Shown here: in pieces, positions 43,444 through 53,516 of the stretch
Layout of the letters: each line of letters opens with the position of its first letter
Numbering within the stretch: the first letter of the stretch is position 1
Source of the DNA: Sphingopyxis sp. BE259
Lineage (GTDB): Bacteria; Pseudomonadota; Alphaproteobacteria; Sphingomonadales; Sphingomonadaceae
Length of the DNA: 64,000 nucleotides
Direction of reading: 5' to 3'
NCBI RefSeq assembly: GCF_031457495.1
Contig: NZ_JAVDWM010000001.1
Span: 3,150,001 to 3,214,000, forward strand
Notes under the pieces: generated by a model
What the model was told of the DNA's origin: nothing
The model's input: the letters and a program-made list of their open reading frames with translations, nothing else
Database searches by the model: none
Made by a program: the position numbers and the translations under genes

Positions 43444-45789
43444 TCACACTTGTCCTCCCGATCCCGGCAACCGATCGGCAAGAGCCACCGTCGACAGTCG
43501 CATCGTTTCCATCACGTTCGCCAGCCCGCGCAGTTCCAACAGCAGCGCGCGGCGCGCGGCGAGGAGGTTGGGGGTCGCGGGCTCGGCCAGCCCCATGTGG
43601 CGCATCAGCGACAGGCCGTTGGCGAACAGCAATTTGCCGATCGCGGCCTCGCTGCTGATCCGGCGGAGCAGATAGGCTTGCTTGCCCTCGGTCAGCGCAG
43701 CATCGAGCAGCGCCTTGTCATCGACCGCATCACCCGGCCGCGCGCGGGCGAGCAGGTCGGCGACGACCGAATAGGCCTCTGCGAACGGCAGCAGGATCGC
43801 GTGGCCGACGACGGGCTGGCAGCGGCGCAGCAACTGCGCGATGCCGCGGTCGCCGCTGGCGAGGCGGCGGTCCCACACCGGGTCGATGCGTTCAAGTTCG
43901 GCGCGCAGGGCGGCCATATGCTCGTCGCGCGGCGGATAGAAAAATTCGAATTTGAACAGGTCGCGGAGGCGATCGATCTTGGCCCAGAACGCCGCGGTGG
44001 CGTCGCCGCTGTCGCCGTCGCGCAGTTCGAACAGCGCGAGTTCGATCATCGCGCGGTCGAGGAAGTGATGCGCGATGATGTTGCGATAATAGCTCGCCAT
44101 CGGATGCTTGGCGGGGTCGATCGAATAGACGCGCTCGCTGCCCGCTTCAAAACGCGTCAGTAGCCCGCTTGTCACAAGCGTATCGACGGTAACCGCCAGC
44201 GCCGCCCGATCGCCGCTTTCCAGCTCGCTGCTGATCCGGATACCGCGCACCCGCGCCCAGTCGGTCACCGCGCCGATCGCGCCGAGCAGTTCGGCAGCGG
44301 TGGCGCCGCGCGGCGCCATCCCGAGCAGGATCAGGCACATCACCGACGTGACGGTCAGCGGGGTGACGCGATTGGCCTCGACCGCGACGGCAAAGGCGAT
44401 TTTTTCGAGCGCGCGCTTGTCGTCGGGGCCGGGCGCGGCGTCGATCACCACCGGGTTGCCGATGTCGAGCCGGATGCGACCCGAGGGTTCTTTCAGGCTT
44501 TTCATATAGCCGAGGAACCACGACAGGCTCTCGGGCTTCTTGTTCCGCCCCGTCTGTTCGGCGGCATATTCCTCGACGTCGCGGATCAGGTCGAAACTGG
44601 TGACGAACGGCACAAAATGCACCCCGCGCGTCCCCGTCGCGTGGGCGGCGTCGAGGACATATTTCATCAAGCCATATTTGGGCGGCATCAGCTTGCCGAG
44701 CCGCGAGCGCGTCCCTTCGAAAGCCCAGCTCAAGGGGAAACGCTTGGCGAGCAGCCAGGCGATATAGTGGCGCAGCACGAGCTTGTAGACTGGCTGGTCC
44801 TGAAAGCTGCGGCGGATGAAGATCATCCCCGAGCGGCGGAAAAATTCACCCATGATCGCGAAATCGAGATTGGCGCCGCCGAAGCTGTGCAGCATCGGCA
44901 TGTCGTTTTCATAGGTGAGGCGGCTGGGGGTCGCGCCGTCGATATAGGTTTTGTGGGTGAACAGGATCGCGGTCGGATGTTCGCGCAGGATCGCGCGCAG
45001 CCGCGCGAGTTCGGCGGCGTCGACCTCCATCTCGGGCGCGTAGCCGCCGAACATCATCCGGTCGAGCCGGGCGCGCAGATCGAGGAAGATCGCACTGGGC
45101 CGCGCGATGACTTCCTTCATCAACGGCCGCGCCTCGCGGAACAGGTCGGCGACCGGACGGCCTGTCGCTTCGGCGAGATCGGCGAGCGCGGCGCGGAACT
45201 TCGGGCTGGTGCGCAGGCCATCGGCGACGAAGCGCGGTACCTTGTAGCGCGTCCCGCGGATGCCGCGTTCGGCGACGTCGAGCGCGAGCGACGCCTGCCG
45301 CGCGATGAAGGCGGCAAATTCGGCGCTGTCGCAGCCCGCGCCATCGCCGCCGCCGGTCTGCGCGGCGAAGCGGTCGCGCAGCGCGTCGAGCGTCGCCGCC
45401 TCGCCGACCAATATCTGTGCGCGGCGGCGGTCGCGGAGCAGGATCAGCCGCGAGCGCAGCGAGCCGGGATGGCGCGGGTCACCGAACAGGATGTGGCGGA
45501 ATTTGAGTGCGCGGTCCTTGTCGAAGCCCGGGATGCGCCACGCGACGCGCAGCGGCACGACCTGCCGCGACGGCTGCCCATCAAGCCGGGCGCGGAGGGT
45601 TTCGAGCGGGAGGGCGTGATCGTCATCCTCGATCGCGAGGCTGGCCCATTGCGGATCGTTATCGCCAGCGGTGGCGTGGACCCAGTCAAGCAACAGCTGC
45701 CGCTCGACCCCGTTGCGCGCGTCGATGATATAGAGCCGGTCGGCCGCGTCCTCCGTTGCGACGGGCTGGCGAGGCGTGCCGTCGGCCAC
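43444..45789 (-). CDS. plsB: glycerol-3-phosphate 1-O-acyltransferase (PlsB type)
   Basis: A 781-residue membrane-associated acyltransferase of PlsB length. It acylates position 1 of glycerol 3-phosphate, using acyl-CoA or acyl-ACP. Motif I is His279-KTYI-Asp284 (HX4D). Motif III is FEGTRSR (Glu358-Arg361), preceded by FIRRSF as motif II. The N-terminal helical and C-terminal regions are also PlsB-like. It is flanked by WS/DGAT and HAD-PlsC genes on the same strand, giving successive steps to phosphatidate. Confidence 0.93.
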   Translation of the reverse strand: MADGTPRQPVATEDAADRLYIIDARNGVERQLLLDWVHATAGDNDPQWASLAIEDDDHALPLETLRARLDGQPSRQVVPLRVAWRIPGFDKDRALKFRHILFGDPRHPGSLRSRLILLRDRRRAQILVGEAATLDALRDRFAAQTGGGDGAGCDSAEFAAFIARQASLALDVAERGIRGTRYKVPRFVADGLRTSPKFRAALADLAEATGRPVADLFREARPLMKEVIARPSAIFLDLRARLDRMMFGGYAPEMEVDAAELARLRAILREHPTAILFTHKTYIDGATPSRLTYENDMPMLHSFGGANLDFAIMGEFFRRSGMIFIRRSFQDQPVYKLVLRHYIAWLLAKRFPLSWAFEGTRSRLGKLMPPKYGLMKYVLDAAHATGTRGVHFVPFVTSFDLIRDVEEYAAEQTGRNKKPESLSWFLGYMKSLKEPSGRIRLDIGNPVVIDAAPGPDDKRALEKIAFAVAVEANRVTPLTVTSVMCLILLGMAPRGATAAELLGAIGAVTDWARVRGIRISSELESGDRAALAVTVDTLVTSGLLTRFEAGSERVYSIDPAKHPMASYYRNIIAHHFLDRAMIELALFELRDGDSGDATAAFWAKIDRLRDLFKFEFFYPPRDEHMAALRAELERIDPVWDRRLASGDRGIAQLLRRCQPVVGHAILLPFAEAYSVVADLLARARPGDAVDDKALLDAALTEGKQAYLLRRISSEAAIGKLLFANGLSLMRHMGLAEPATPNLLAARRALLLELRGLANVMETMRLSTVALADRLPGSGGQV

Positions 45790-45803
45790 CGGCTAAAACC
45801 CCT

Positions 45804-45894
45804 CCGTCATCGCGAGCGAAACGAAGCAATCCAGGGTGTGGCAAGCCGCTCTGGATTGCTTCCCCCGGATCAAGTCCGGGGTCACAATGACGAG
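45804..45894. repeat. mosaic repeat: family D left part, family B right part
   Basis: CCGTCATCGCGAGCGAAACG and GAAGCAATCCAGGGTG match family D. The right end continues CCCCCGGATCAAGTCCGGGG, then TCACAATGACGAGG, which matches family B. It lies between plsB and the HAD-PlsC gene. Confidence 0.7.
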
Positions 45895-45906
45895 GTGAGA
45901 CATGCG

Positions 45907-47502
45907 CTAGGCCGTCCTTCCCTTTCGCGGGGAGGCTTTCTTGGCCACGGCTTTCTTGGCTGGCGACTTTTTTGCGGCGGCCTTTCTCGGTTTCGCCTTT
46001 TCGGCCTTCGCCTCTGGCGGTGCGGCCTCGGCGACCTCTTCCTTCGCCACCGATTCCGCAACGCTCTCCTCGGGCTGGCCCAGCGTCCGCAGGAACATGT
46101 TTCGCACGTCGCGGACATGATTGTTGATCGTCCGCGGGGTCCACTTCGACGTATCGACCGGCGGCAGCACGGTGACGCGCACCGTCGCGGGACGCATCAC
46201 AAACTCGTTCTTCGGCGCGACGTCGGTCGCATTGTGAATGACGATCGGGACGATCGGCACCTCCGCCTGCATCGCGAGGTGGAAGGCGCCCTTCTTGAAC
46301 GGTTCGAGCTTCGGGGTCAGGCTGCGCGTGCCTTCGGGCGAGATGCAGATCGACTTGCCCTCGATCTTGATCGCATCGACCAGCGGCTCCATCGCCTTGA
46401 TCGCGCTCTTGCCGTCGGCGCGGTCGACGAAGACGGTGCCGCCCCATTCCATCAGCTTCCCCAATATGGGGATATTCTTGATCTCTTTCTTGCCCACCCC
46501 GCCCATGTCGCGGCGGATGAGCTTGGCGAGGATCATCACGTCCGCCTTGCTCTGGTGGTTGAAGATGAAGACGCACGGACGCGACGACCACAGGTTCTTT
46601 TCGTCCTCGACCTCCAGCTCGACCCCGGTGATCGCGGTCGCGAAATCGCCAAACAGCCCGATCGAGAAATTCGCCGCCTCACGCTGCGAGCGGGTGAGCG
46701 CCCAGATCGGCAGCCCGGCGGCAAAGGCGCCGACGAGCGAGCCGGTGGCATAGATGGTGCGGGTATAATCGACCCACGACGGCGTGCCGCGGCTGCCGAA
46801 CCGTTGCACCGGCCAGCCATTTTCCTCGGCGATGGCTTTCAATTTCAGGTTCGGGTTCAGCGGGCGCGGCTTGCCGACGCGTTCGAGCAGTTCGATATCG
46901 TCGTCGCTGTCCGAGTAGAAAAAGCTCTGATCGAGATCGAGGCCATATTCGGCCGCAAGTTCCTCCGCCGCTAGCACCTTGCCCTCGCCGAAGCACAGCG
47001 GGCGGATGATGTCGCCGGTGAACACCCCGTCCTCGATCTCATAGGCCGAGCATTTGATGTCGGTGATGCCAAGGTCGCGCGCGGTCGGTTCGATCTGGTA
47101 GATCGTCGCCGACGAGATGATCGCGACGCGGTGACCCTTCGCCTGATGCGCCTCGATGATCGCGCGGGTTTCGGGGTAAATCTTGCGGGCGATATGCTTT
47201 TTGTAGAGTTCCTCGCCGAATTGGGTGAAGCTCTCTTCCTCGACACCCTTCATGAATTTCGCGGCGCCCGACATCAGCCCCGAAAAGCCGATGGTGCCGA
47301 GGCTGTGTTGCGCGATGACCTGCGCGGTCTCGGCGATTTCCTCCATCGACATTTCGCGGCGCTGGAATTTCTCGCGCAGCATCGCGGTGGCGGAGTAGCC
47401 CGAGATGATCGTGCCGTCGAAATCGAACAGGGCGGCGATATGCGATCCAGGCTCTGATGCGAGCACTTCTTCCAAATGCGGCTGCAGTCTCGGCACGCAC
47501 AT
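45907..47502 (-). CDS. HAD phosphatase-PlsC acyltransferase fusion with Lys/Ala-rich tail
   Basis: A 531-residue two-domain protein. The N-terminal HAD-IB domain (about residues 22-225) has LFDFDGT (Asp27, Asp29), SSAT and SDSDDD. The C-terminal 1-acylglycerol-3-phosphate acyltransferase (about 275-465) has NHQSKAD (His316, Asp321) and ISPEGTRS. It may acylate lysophosphatidate and also dephosphorylate a product or related phospholipid. Mycobacterial and plant relatives share the fusion. The tail has KKSPAKKAVAKKASPRKGR, histone-H1-like. GTG 47496, with better spacing from GGGGAG, is an alternative start. Confidence 0.9.
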   Translation of the reverse strand: MCVPRLQPHLEEVLASEPGSHIAALFDFDGTIISGYSATAMLREKFQRREMSMEEIAETAQVIAQHSLGTIGFSGLMSGAAKFMKGVEEESFTQFGEELYKKHIARKIYPETRAIIEAHQAKGHRVAIISSATIYQIEPTARDLGITDIKCSAYEIEDGVFTGDIIRPLCFGEGKVLAAEELAAEYGLDLDQSFFYSDSDDDIELLERVGKPRPLNPNLKLKAIAEENGWPVQRFGSRGTPSWVDYTRTIYATGSLVGAFAAGLPIWALTRSQREAANFSIGLFGDFATAITGVELEVEDEKNLWSSRPCVFIFNHQSKADVMILAKLIRRDMGGVGKKEIKNIPILGKLMEWGGTVFVDRADGKSAIKAMEPLVDAIKIEGKSICISPEGTRSLTPKLEPFKKGAFHLAMQAEVPIVPIVIHNATDVAPKNEFVMRPATVRVTVLPPVDTSKWTPRTINNHVRDVRNMFLRTLGQPEESVAESVAKEEVAEAAPPEAKAEKAKPRKAAAKKSPAKKAVAKKASPRKGRTA

Positions 47503-47578
47503 CTCCCCAAGGGCGGCTATATTGCCGCTTACCCTAGGCACAGTGGCAGTAAAGATGGCGTTTATCAATGCGGCCCTT

Positions 47579-47669
47579 CGTCGTCCCAGCGAAAGCTGGG
47601 ACCGCTGGCGGTTTACGCAGCGACGAAGGAAAAGACCGACAGCGATCCCAGCTTTCGCTGGGATGACGA
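47579..47669. repeat. family C palindromic repeat, abutting the eda stop
   Basis: CGTCGTCCCAGCGAAAGCTG at 47579 is inverse to CAGCTTTCGCTGGGATGACG at the right end. A spacer of about 45 nt contains GCAGCGACGAAGG. It touches the eda stop codon at 47670. Confidence 0.78.
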
Positions 47670-48290
47670 TCAGGCTTTGAGCGCCGCCGCTTCTCTTGCC
47701 AACGCCTCGACCCGAGCCGGATCGAGCGGCCCCGATGGCACCACCCAGCTGCCGCCGACGCACAGCACCGCTTCGAGCGCGAGCCATTCGGGCGCGGTCG
47801 CGAGGCTGATGCCGCCGGTCGGACAGAAACGCGCCTGACCGAACGGTCCCGCCAGCGCTTTCAGCGCCGGGATGCCGCCACTGGTCGCGGCGGGGAAGAA
47901 TTTGAAGCGGTCGAGCCCGAGGTCCATGCCGCGCATAATGTCACCGGCATTGGCAGTGCCGGGCAGGAACGGGATGCCGCTGGCCACCGCCGCCTTGCCG
48001 AGATTGTCGGTGAGGCCCGGCGAGACGATGAACTCCGCACCCGCATGGATCGCGGCGTTCAGCATCGCGGGATCGAGCACCGTCCCCGCGCCGACAACCG
48101 CGCCCTTGACGCTTTTCATCGCCGCAATCGCGTCGAGCCCGGCGGGGGTCCGCAGCGTGACTTCGAGCACGGTCAGCCCGCCCGCGACGAGCGCCTCGGC
48201 CATCGGCACCGCGTCCTCGACCCGGTCGATGACGATCACCGGGATGACGGGGGCAACGCGCATGATCTGGTCGATGGATTTGTCGGTCAT
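47670..48290 (-). CDS. eda: 2-dehydro-3-deoxy-phosphogluconate aldolase
   Basis: A 206-residue class I aldolase cleaving KDPG to pyruvate and glyceraldehyde 3-phosphate, the last step of the Entner-Doudoroff pathway. Visible motifs are EVTLRTPAGLDAI, GAGTVLDPAMLNAA, the Schiff-base Lys in DRFKFFPA, CPTGGIS and GGSWVVP. It lies downstream of edd on the same strand. A 170-bp gap holding a long repeat separates them, so eda may have its own promoter. Confidence 0.97.
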   Translation of the reverse strand: MTDKSIDQIMRVAPVIPVIVIDRVEDAVPMAEALVAGGLTVLEVTLRTPAGLDAIAAMKSVKGAVVGAGTVLDPAMLNAAIHAGAEFIVSPGLTDNLGKAAVASGIPFLPGTANAGDIMRGMDLGLDRFKFFPAATSGGIPALKALAGPFGQARFCPTGGISLATAPEWLALEAVLCVGGSWVVPSGPLDPARVEALAREAAALKA

Positions 48291-48330
48291 TCTTCACTCC
48301 ATTTGCGCCGATTGCGGCGCATTTCATTTT

Positions 48331-48453
48331 CCGTTCGTGCTGAGGAGTGATTGAGACTGAGCTTCGGCGAAGGCTCGATCGCGTCTCGAAGCACCGCTCC
48401 CGGTCCTTCGAGACGCCGCTTCGACAGGCTCAGCGGCTCCTCAGGACGACCGG
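48331..48453. repeat. family F long palindromic repeat
   Basis: CCGTTCGTGCTGAGGAG at the left pairs with CTCCTCAGGACGACCGG at the right. Inner arms CGTCTCGAAG and CTTCGAGACG are perfect. It shares layout with 33934-34047. Confidence 0.75.
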
Positions 48454-48460
48454 CTGAAAA

Positions 48461-50302
48461 TCAAATCACCGTCTCCATCGCTGCCAGCACCGCCGACCCG
48501 CCCTTCTCAGCCTCATCGGCGTAGTGGCGGAACAGCGCGAACAATTCGCGCCCGACGCCCAGCGCGGGCGGCGGCGGCACCGCGGGCGAGCGTGCCGCCC
48601 AGATCGCAGGATCGACCAGCGCCAGCACTTCGCCCTGCCGCGCGCAGACGCGGACGATGTCGCCGTCGGTCAGGAAGGCGAGCGGGCCGCTGACCCCGTC
48701 GGCGCCGGGCAAGGCTTCAGGCGAGAGGTGGATCACCGCAGGCACCTTGCCGCTGGCGCCCGACATCCGGCCGTCGGTAAGCAGGGCGACGCGGAACCCG
48801 CGGTCCTGCAACACGCCGAGCGCCGGGGTCAGCTTGTGCAATTCGGGCATGCCATTGGCGCGCGGCCCCTGAAAGCGGACAACGACGATGACGTCCTGTT
48901 CGAGCTCGCCCGCCTTGAACGCCGCCAGCACCGCGTCCTGATTGTCGAAAATCCGGCATGGCGCCTCGATCGTCCAGCGATCCTCGGCGACGGCGCTGGT
49001 CTTGATGATCGCGCGACCGAGGTTGCCCGCGAGCAGGCGCATGCCGCCGTCGGGCGAGAAAGGCGCCGCGACGGGGCGCAGCATCGTGTCGTCGCGGCTG
49101 GTCGCGGGGGCGGCCTGCCATTGCAGCGCATCGTCGACCAGCACCGGCTCGCCGCCATAATCGGCCATCGTGCCGCCGACGGTCAGCACATCGCCGTGGA
49201 GCAAACCGGCATCGAGCAGTTCGCGCACGACATAGCCGATGCCGCCCGCCGCGTGAAAATTGTTCACATCGCCCGCACCGTTCGGATAGACGCGCGCCAG
49301 CAGCGGCACCGCATGGCTGAGTTCGTCGAAATCCTGCCAGTCGATAATTATCCCCGCGGCGCGGGCGATGGCGGGGAGATGGATCGCATGGTTGGTCGAG
49401 CCGCCAGTGGCGAGCAGACCGATCGCGGCGTTGACGATCGCCTTTTCATCGACGCAGCGCGCCAACGGTCGGTAATCACTGCCGTCCCAGCCGATTTCGG
49501 CGACGCGGTGGGTCGCGGCGCGGGTCAGTTCCTGGCGCAATTTCGTGCCGGGATGGGTGAAGGCACTGCCGGGGATATGCAGCCCCATCAGCTCCATCAT
49601 CATCTGGTTGCTGTTCGCGGTGCCATAGAAGGTGCAGGTGCCTGCGCCATGATAGCTTGCCGCCTCGGCTTCGAGCAGTTCGTCGCGCGTCGCCTTGCCC
49701 TCGGCATAAAGCTGGCGGACGCGCTGCTTTTCCTTGTTGGCGAGGCCCGAAGGCATTGGCCCCGCGGGGATCAGGATTTGCGGCAGATGGCCGAAGCGCA
49801 ATGCGCCGATCAGCAGCCCGGGGACGATCTTGTCGCAGATGCCGAGCAGCAGCGCGCCCTCGAACATTGCATGGCTGAGCGCGATCACCGTGCCCTGCGC
49901 GATATTGTCGCGGCTGAACAAAGACAGGTCCATCCCCGCCTGCCCTTGCGTTACCCCGTCGCACATCGCGGGAACGCCGCCCGCGACCTGCGCGGTGGCA
50001 CCGACTTCGCGCGCGAAGAGTTTGATCTGTTCGGGATAGCGTCCGTAGGGCTGATGCGCCGACAGCATATCGTTGTAGCTGGTGACAATGCCGATGTTCA
50101 TCGCGCCGCCGGTGCGGATCACCGCCTTATCATCGCCAGCCGCCGCGAAACCGTGCGCGAGATTGCCGCAGGAGAGATTGCCGCGGTTCGTCCCGGCCTC
50201 GCGCTGGCGCTCCATCAGGTCGAGATAGGCGGCGCGGCGCTGGGCGCTGCGGGCGACGATGCGGTCGGTGACCGTAGCGATGGTGGGGTGAAGTTCAGTC
50301 AT
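48461..50302 (-). CDS. edd: 6-phosphogluconate dehydratase
   Basis: A 613-residue IlvD/Edd-family Fe-S dehydratase converting 6-phosphogluconate to KDPG. Characteristic segments are [65 protein letters not shown] and [16 protein letters not shown]. The cluster-binding cysteines are in MCDG, GICDK and TCTF. Its start overlaps the zwf stop by 8 nt, indicating coupled translation. Confidence 0.97.
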   Translation of the reverse strand: MTELHPTIATVTDRIVARSAQRRAAYLDLMERQREAGTNRGNLSCGNLAHGFAAAGDDKAVIRTGGAMNIGIVTSYNDMLSAHQPYGRYPEQIKLFAREVGATAQVAGGVPAMCDGVTQGQAGMDLSLFSRDNIAQGTVIALSHAMFEGALLLGICDKIVPGLLIGALRFGHLPQILIPAGPMPSGLANKEKQRVRQLYAEGKATRDELLEAEAASYHGAGTCTFYGTANSNQMMMELMGLHIPGSAFTHPGTKLRQELTRAATHRVAEIGWDGSDYRPLARCVDEKAIVNAAIGLLATGGSTNHAIHLPAIARAAGIIIDWQDFDELSHAVPLLARVYPNGAGDVNNFHAAGGIGYVVRELLDAGLLHGDVLTVGGTMADYGGEPVLVDDALQWQAAPATSRDDTMLRPVAAPFSPDGGMRLLAGNLGRAIIKTSAVAEDRWTIEAPCRIFDNQDAVLAAFKAGELEQDVIVVVRFQGPRANGMPELHKLTPALGVLQDRGFRVALLTDGRMSGASGKVPAVIHLSPEALPGADGVSGPLAFLTDGDIVRVCARQGEVLALVDPAIWAARSPAVPPPPALGVGRELFALFRHYADEAEKGGSAVLAAMETVI

Positions 50303-51776
50303 GCCAGCTTGCCCCGTCGCGTTCGATCAGCGCGATCGCGCTCGACGGACCCCAACTGCCGGCCGTGTAAGTCTGCGGCGCCATGTCGACCGCGGCCCAG
50401 GCATCGCGGATCGAATCGATCCACTGCCACTGCGCCTCGACCTCGTCGCGGCGCACGAACAGGGTCTGGTCGCCCTCGATGAAATCGAGCAGCAGGCGTT
50501 CGTAGGCAATGCGCCGCCGCTCACCCGCAAAGCTGTGCGAGAGCGAGACGTCCATCGTCACTTCCTTCAGCTTCACTCCGTCGCGGTCGAGGCCCGGCTG
50601 CTTCGCCATAACCTTGACCCGGATATTCTCCTCGGGCTGGAGGTTGATGATCATCATATTCGCATCGAGCTTGCCCGCGCCGACCCGGGCGAAGATATTG
50701 TGCGGCACCGGCTTGAACTGGATGAGCACCTCGGACTTGCGTTCGGGCATGCGTTTGCCGGTGCGCAGGTAGAAGGGCACGCCCTTCCAGCGCCAATTGT
50801 CGATATAGGCCTTGATCGCGACGAAGGTTTCGGTGTTCGAAGGCTGACCGAGCTCGTCGGCATAGCCGGTCACCGCACCGCCATTGACTGCGCCGCTGCT
50901 ATATTGGCCCTTGACGCTGTGCGCCTTCACATCCGCGGCGGTCATGCGGCGGAGCGAACGGAGCAGCTTGACCTTTTCATCGCGCACCGCGGTCGACGAT
51001 ACGCTAGCCGGCGGCTCCATCGCGATGATCGCCAGCAGCTGGAGCATATGGTTCTGGACCATGTCCTTCAATGCACCGACCCCGTCATAATAGGAGACGC
51101 GACCTTCAAGGCCGACAGTTTCGGCGACGGTGATCTGGACATGGTCGATCGCCTGCGCGTTCCACAGCGGCTCGAAGAGCATGTTGGCAAAGCGCAGCGC
51201 GAGCAGATTCTGCACCGTTTCCTTGCCGAGATAATGGTCGATGCGGAACACGCGGTCCTCGGCAAAGGCATCGCCGACCTGCGCGTTCACTTCTCGCGAC
51301 GAGGCGAGGTCGTGGCCGATGGGCTTTTCCATCGCGATGCGGCATTCGGTGCAGGCGATCCCGGCGGCGTTCAGCCCCTGTGCGATCGGGCCGAACATCG
51401 ACGGCGGGGTCGACAGATAGACGCCGATCGGGCGCTGCATACGGTCGCCGAGCAGCGCGGCCAAATCGTCATAGCCGGTGCCCGCCCCGGCATCGATCGC
51501 ACAATAATCGATGCGCGCCACAAAGGCATCGACAGCAGCCGACTCGATCCGATCGGCAGGTAGATGCTCGGTAAGCGCCGCGCGGACCTGCACATGAAAG
51601 GCGGCACGATCCATCGGCGAGCGTCCCGACCCGATGATCGTCAGCGCGTCGGCCAGCAGGCCGTCGAGATGGAGATTGTAGAGCGAGGGAAAGAGCATGC
51701 GCTGCGCCAGGTCGCCGGTCGCGCCGAACAGCACCAATGTTTCGACTTTTACGCTCACCACCATCCCCTTGGACAT
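50295..51776 (-). CDS. zwf: glucose-6-phosphate 1-dehydrogenase
   Basis: A 493-residue enzyme that oxidises glucose 6-phosphate to 6-phosphogluconolactone and feeds edd directly. The coenzyme motif [11 protein letters not shown] (residues 16-26) and the active-site RIDHYLGKE are visible. The family substrate site [11 protein letters not shown] is also present. The first residues MSKGMVV are uncertain; ATG or GTG starts four to six codons in fit the AAGGGG ribosome-binding site better. The gene is divergent from glpD. Confidence 0.97.
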   Translation of the reverse strand: MSKGMVVSVKVETLVLFGATGDLAQRMLFPSLYNLHLDGLLADALTIIGSGRSPMDRAAFHVQVRAALTEHLPADRIESAAVDAFVARIDYCAIDAGAGTGYDDLAALLGDRMQRPIGVYLSTPPSMFGPIAQGLNAAGIACTECRIAMEKPIGHDLASSREVNAQVGDAFAEDRVFRIDHYLGKETVQNLLALRFANMLFEPLWNAQAIDHVQITVAETVGLEGRVSYYDGVGALKDMVQNHMLQLLAIIAMEPPASVSSTAVRDEKVKLLRSLRRMTAADVKAHSVKGQYSSGAVNGGAVTGYADELGQPSNTETFVAIKAYIDNWRWKGVPFYLRTGKRMPERKSEVLIQFKPVPHNIFARVGAGKLDANMMIINLQPEENIRVKVMAKQPGLDRDGVKLKEVTMDVSLSHSFAGERRRIAYERLLLDFIEGDQTLFVRRDEVEAQWQWIDSIRDAWAAVDMAPQTYTAGSWGPSSAIALIERDGASWHD

Positions 51777-51881
51777 CCATTACGGGAAATGGCGGAGCGG
51801 GGGCATGATTGCAACGCGCATACGTAGGCCGATGATGATGTCCCCTTGGCAAAATCGGCATTGCTGGCATAGGGACAGCCG

Positions 51882-53390
51882 ATGCCCGACAGTCCCCAAC
51901 CTTATGACGTCATCGTTATTGGCGGCGGCGTCAACGGCGCCGGGGTGGCGCGCGACGCCGCGGGACGCGGCGCGCGGGTGCTGCTGCTCGAAGCAGGCGA
52001 TCTGGCGCAAGGCACCTCGTCGGCGTCGACCAAGCTGATCCACGGCGGGCTGCGTTACCTCGAACATTATGAGTTCGGGCTGGTCCGCGAGGCGCTGAAA
52101 GAACGCGAAACCTTGTGGGGCATCGCGCCGCATATCATCTGGCCGCTGCGCTTTGTCCTGCCGCACCGGCCGGGGCTACGGCCGCGCTGGCTGCTGCGAC
52201 TCGGACTGTTCCTGTATGATCATATCGGCGGGCGCAAGAAGCTGCCTGCGACGCGCTCGATCGACCTCAAGCGCCATGTCGCGGGCGAGCCGTTGCAGCC
52301 GCAATATGCCCGCGGGTTCGAATATTCGGACGGCTGGGTCGACGACGCACGGCTGGTAGCACTCAACGCGCGCGACGCCGCCGACCATGGCGCCAAGGTC
52401 CGCACCCGCACCCGCGCCGAGGCACTGCGCTGCGAAGACGGGCTGTGGGTGGTCGAGGCGAGCTGCGACAATGGCCACAGCTATCGCTTCACCGGCCGCA
52501 GTGTCGTCAATGCGGCGGGTCCGGCGGTGCTCGATCTGCTGCGCCGCGCCGATGCCGAGCCCGATCATGCGATGCGGCTGGTGCGCGGATCGCATATCGT
52601 GGTGCGGCGGCTGTTTCAGCATGACTATGCCTATTTCTTTCAGCTCCCCGACGGGCGCATCTTCTTCGCCATTCCCTATGAGCGCGACTTCACCCTGATC
52701 GGCACGACCGACGTCGATCACGACGGGCCGGCGAACAAAGCGCGCGCGAGCACCGAGGAAATCGCCTATCTGTGCGAGGGGGCCAGCCTGTATTTTCGCG
52801 AACCGATTACCCCCGCCGACGTGGTGTGGACCTATTCGGGGGTGCGGCCGTTGATCGAGGATGGATCGGGGCGGCCCGAAGCCGCGACGCGGGGTTACCG
52901 GATCGACCTCGATCTGGCCGAAGGCGCGCCGCTGCTCACCATCTATGGCGGCAAGATAACCAGCTATCGCCATGTCGCCGAGGCTGCGGTCGATGAGCTG
53001 GTAGGACATGTTCCGGCGCTGACCGGCAAGCGCTGGACCGCCAGGGCGGCGCTACCGGGCGGCGATTTTCCGACCGGTGGCGTCGCGGCGCTCAAGGCCG
53101 AAATCAAGCTCGCCCACCCCTTTCTGTCCGTCGATACCGTCGATCGCATCGTCAAGGCCTATGGCACCGACGCGCGGAAATGGCTGGGCGATGCCGAAAG
53201 CTGGGCCGCGCTCGGCGGCGAAATCTCCCACGGCCTCTCCGCCGCCGAAGCGGCGTGGCTGGTGGATCGCGAGTGGGCGCAGACCAGTGACGACATATTG
53301 TGGCGGCGTAGCAAGCTGGGGCTGCATTTCAGCGCCGAGGATGCGGCGAAGCTGGATGCGTGGCTGGGTGGTAAGAGCGAACGCGCTTAG
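51882..53390 (+). CDS. glpD: FAD-dependent glycerol-3-phosphate dehydrogenase
   Basis: A 502-residue membrane-associated flavoenzyme. It oxidises glycerol 3-phosphate to dihydroxyacetone phosphate and passes electrons to quinone. The Rossmann motif VIVIGGGVNGAG (residues 11-22), TSSASTKLIHGGLRYLEHYE, DGRIFFAIPYE, TDVDHDGPA and YGGKITSYRHVAE are present. It is catabolic, opposite in direction to GpsA of the lipid block. A repeat follows the stop. No glpF or glpK is in the window. Confidence 0.96.
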   Translation: MPDSPQPYDVIVIGGGVNGAGVARDAAGRGARVLLLEAGDLAQGTSSASTKLIHGGLRYLEHYEFGLVREALKERETLWGIAPHIIWPLRFVLPHRPGLRPRWLLRLGLFLYDHIGGRKKLPATRSIDLKRHVAGEPLQPQYARGFEYSDGWVDDARLVALNARDAADHGAKVRTRTRAEALRCEDGLWVVEASCDNGHSYRFTGRSVVNAAGPAVLDLLRRADAEPDHAMRLVRGSHIVVRRLFQHDYAYFFQLPDGRIFFAIPYERDFTLIGTTDVDHDGPANKARASTEEIAYLCEGASLYFREPITPADVVWTYSGVRPLIEDGSGRPEAATRGYRIDLDLAEGAPLLTIYGGKITSYRHVAEAAVDELVGHVPALTGKRWTARAALPGGDFPTGGVAALKAEIKLAHPFLSVDTVDRIVKAYGTDARKWLGDAESWAALGGEISHGLSAAEAAWLVDREWAQTSDDILWRRSKLGLHFSAEDAAKLDAWLGGKSERA

Positions 53391-53412
53391 AGCAGAATGC
53401 CTTCAGTTTGAA

Positions 53413-53491
53413 TCGTCATTGCGAGCGAAGCGAAGCAATCCAGGGTGTGCGTACACTGCCCTGGATTGCTTCGCTTCGCTCGCAATGACGA
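53413..53491. repeat. family D palindromic repeat with perfect 33-bp arms
   Basis: Arm 1 (53413-53445) starts TCGTCATTGCGAGCGAAGCG. Arm 2 (53459-53491) is its exact inverse complement. The loop is 13 nt (TGTGCGTACACTG). Confidence 0.92.
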
Positions 53492-53516
53492 GTGTGTAAC
53501 CTAAGCTCATCAATCT

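Noticed and set aside
44617..46974. Long plus-strand open frame opposite plsB and HAD-PlsC
   Set aside because: It mirrors third-position GC of the real genes; there is no ribosome-binding site or recognisable domain. The same applies to plus-strand frames at 20882-22822 and 28126-30318.
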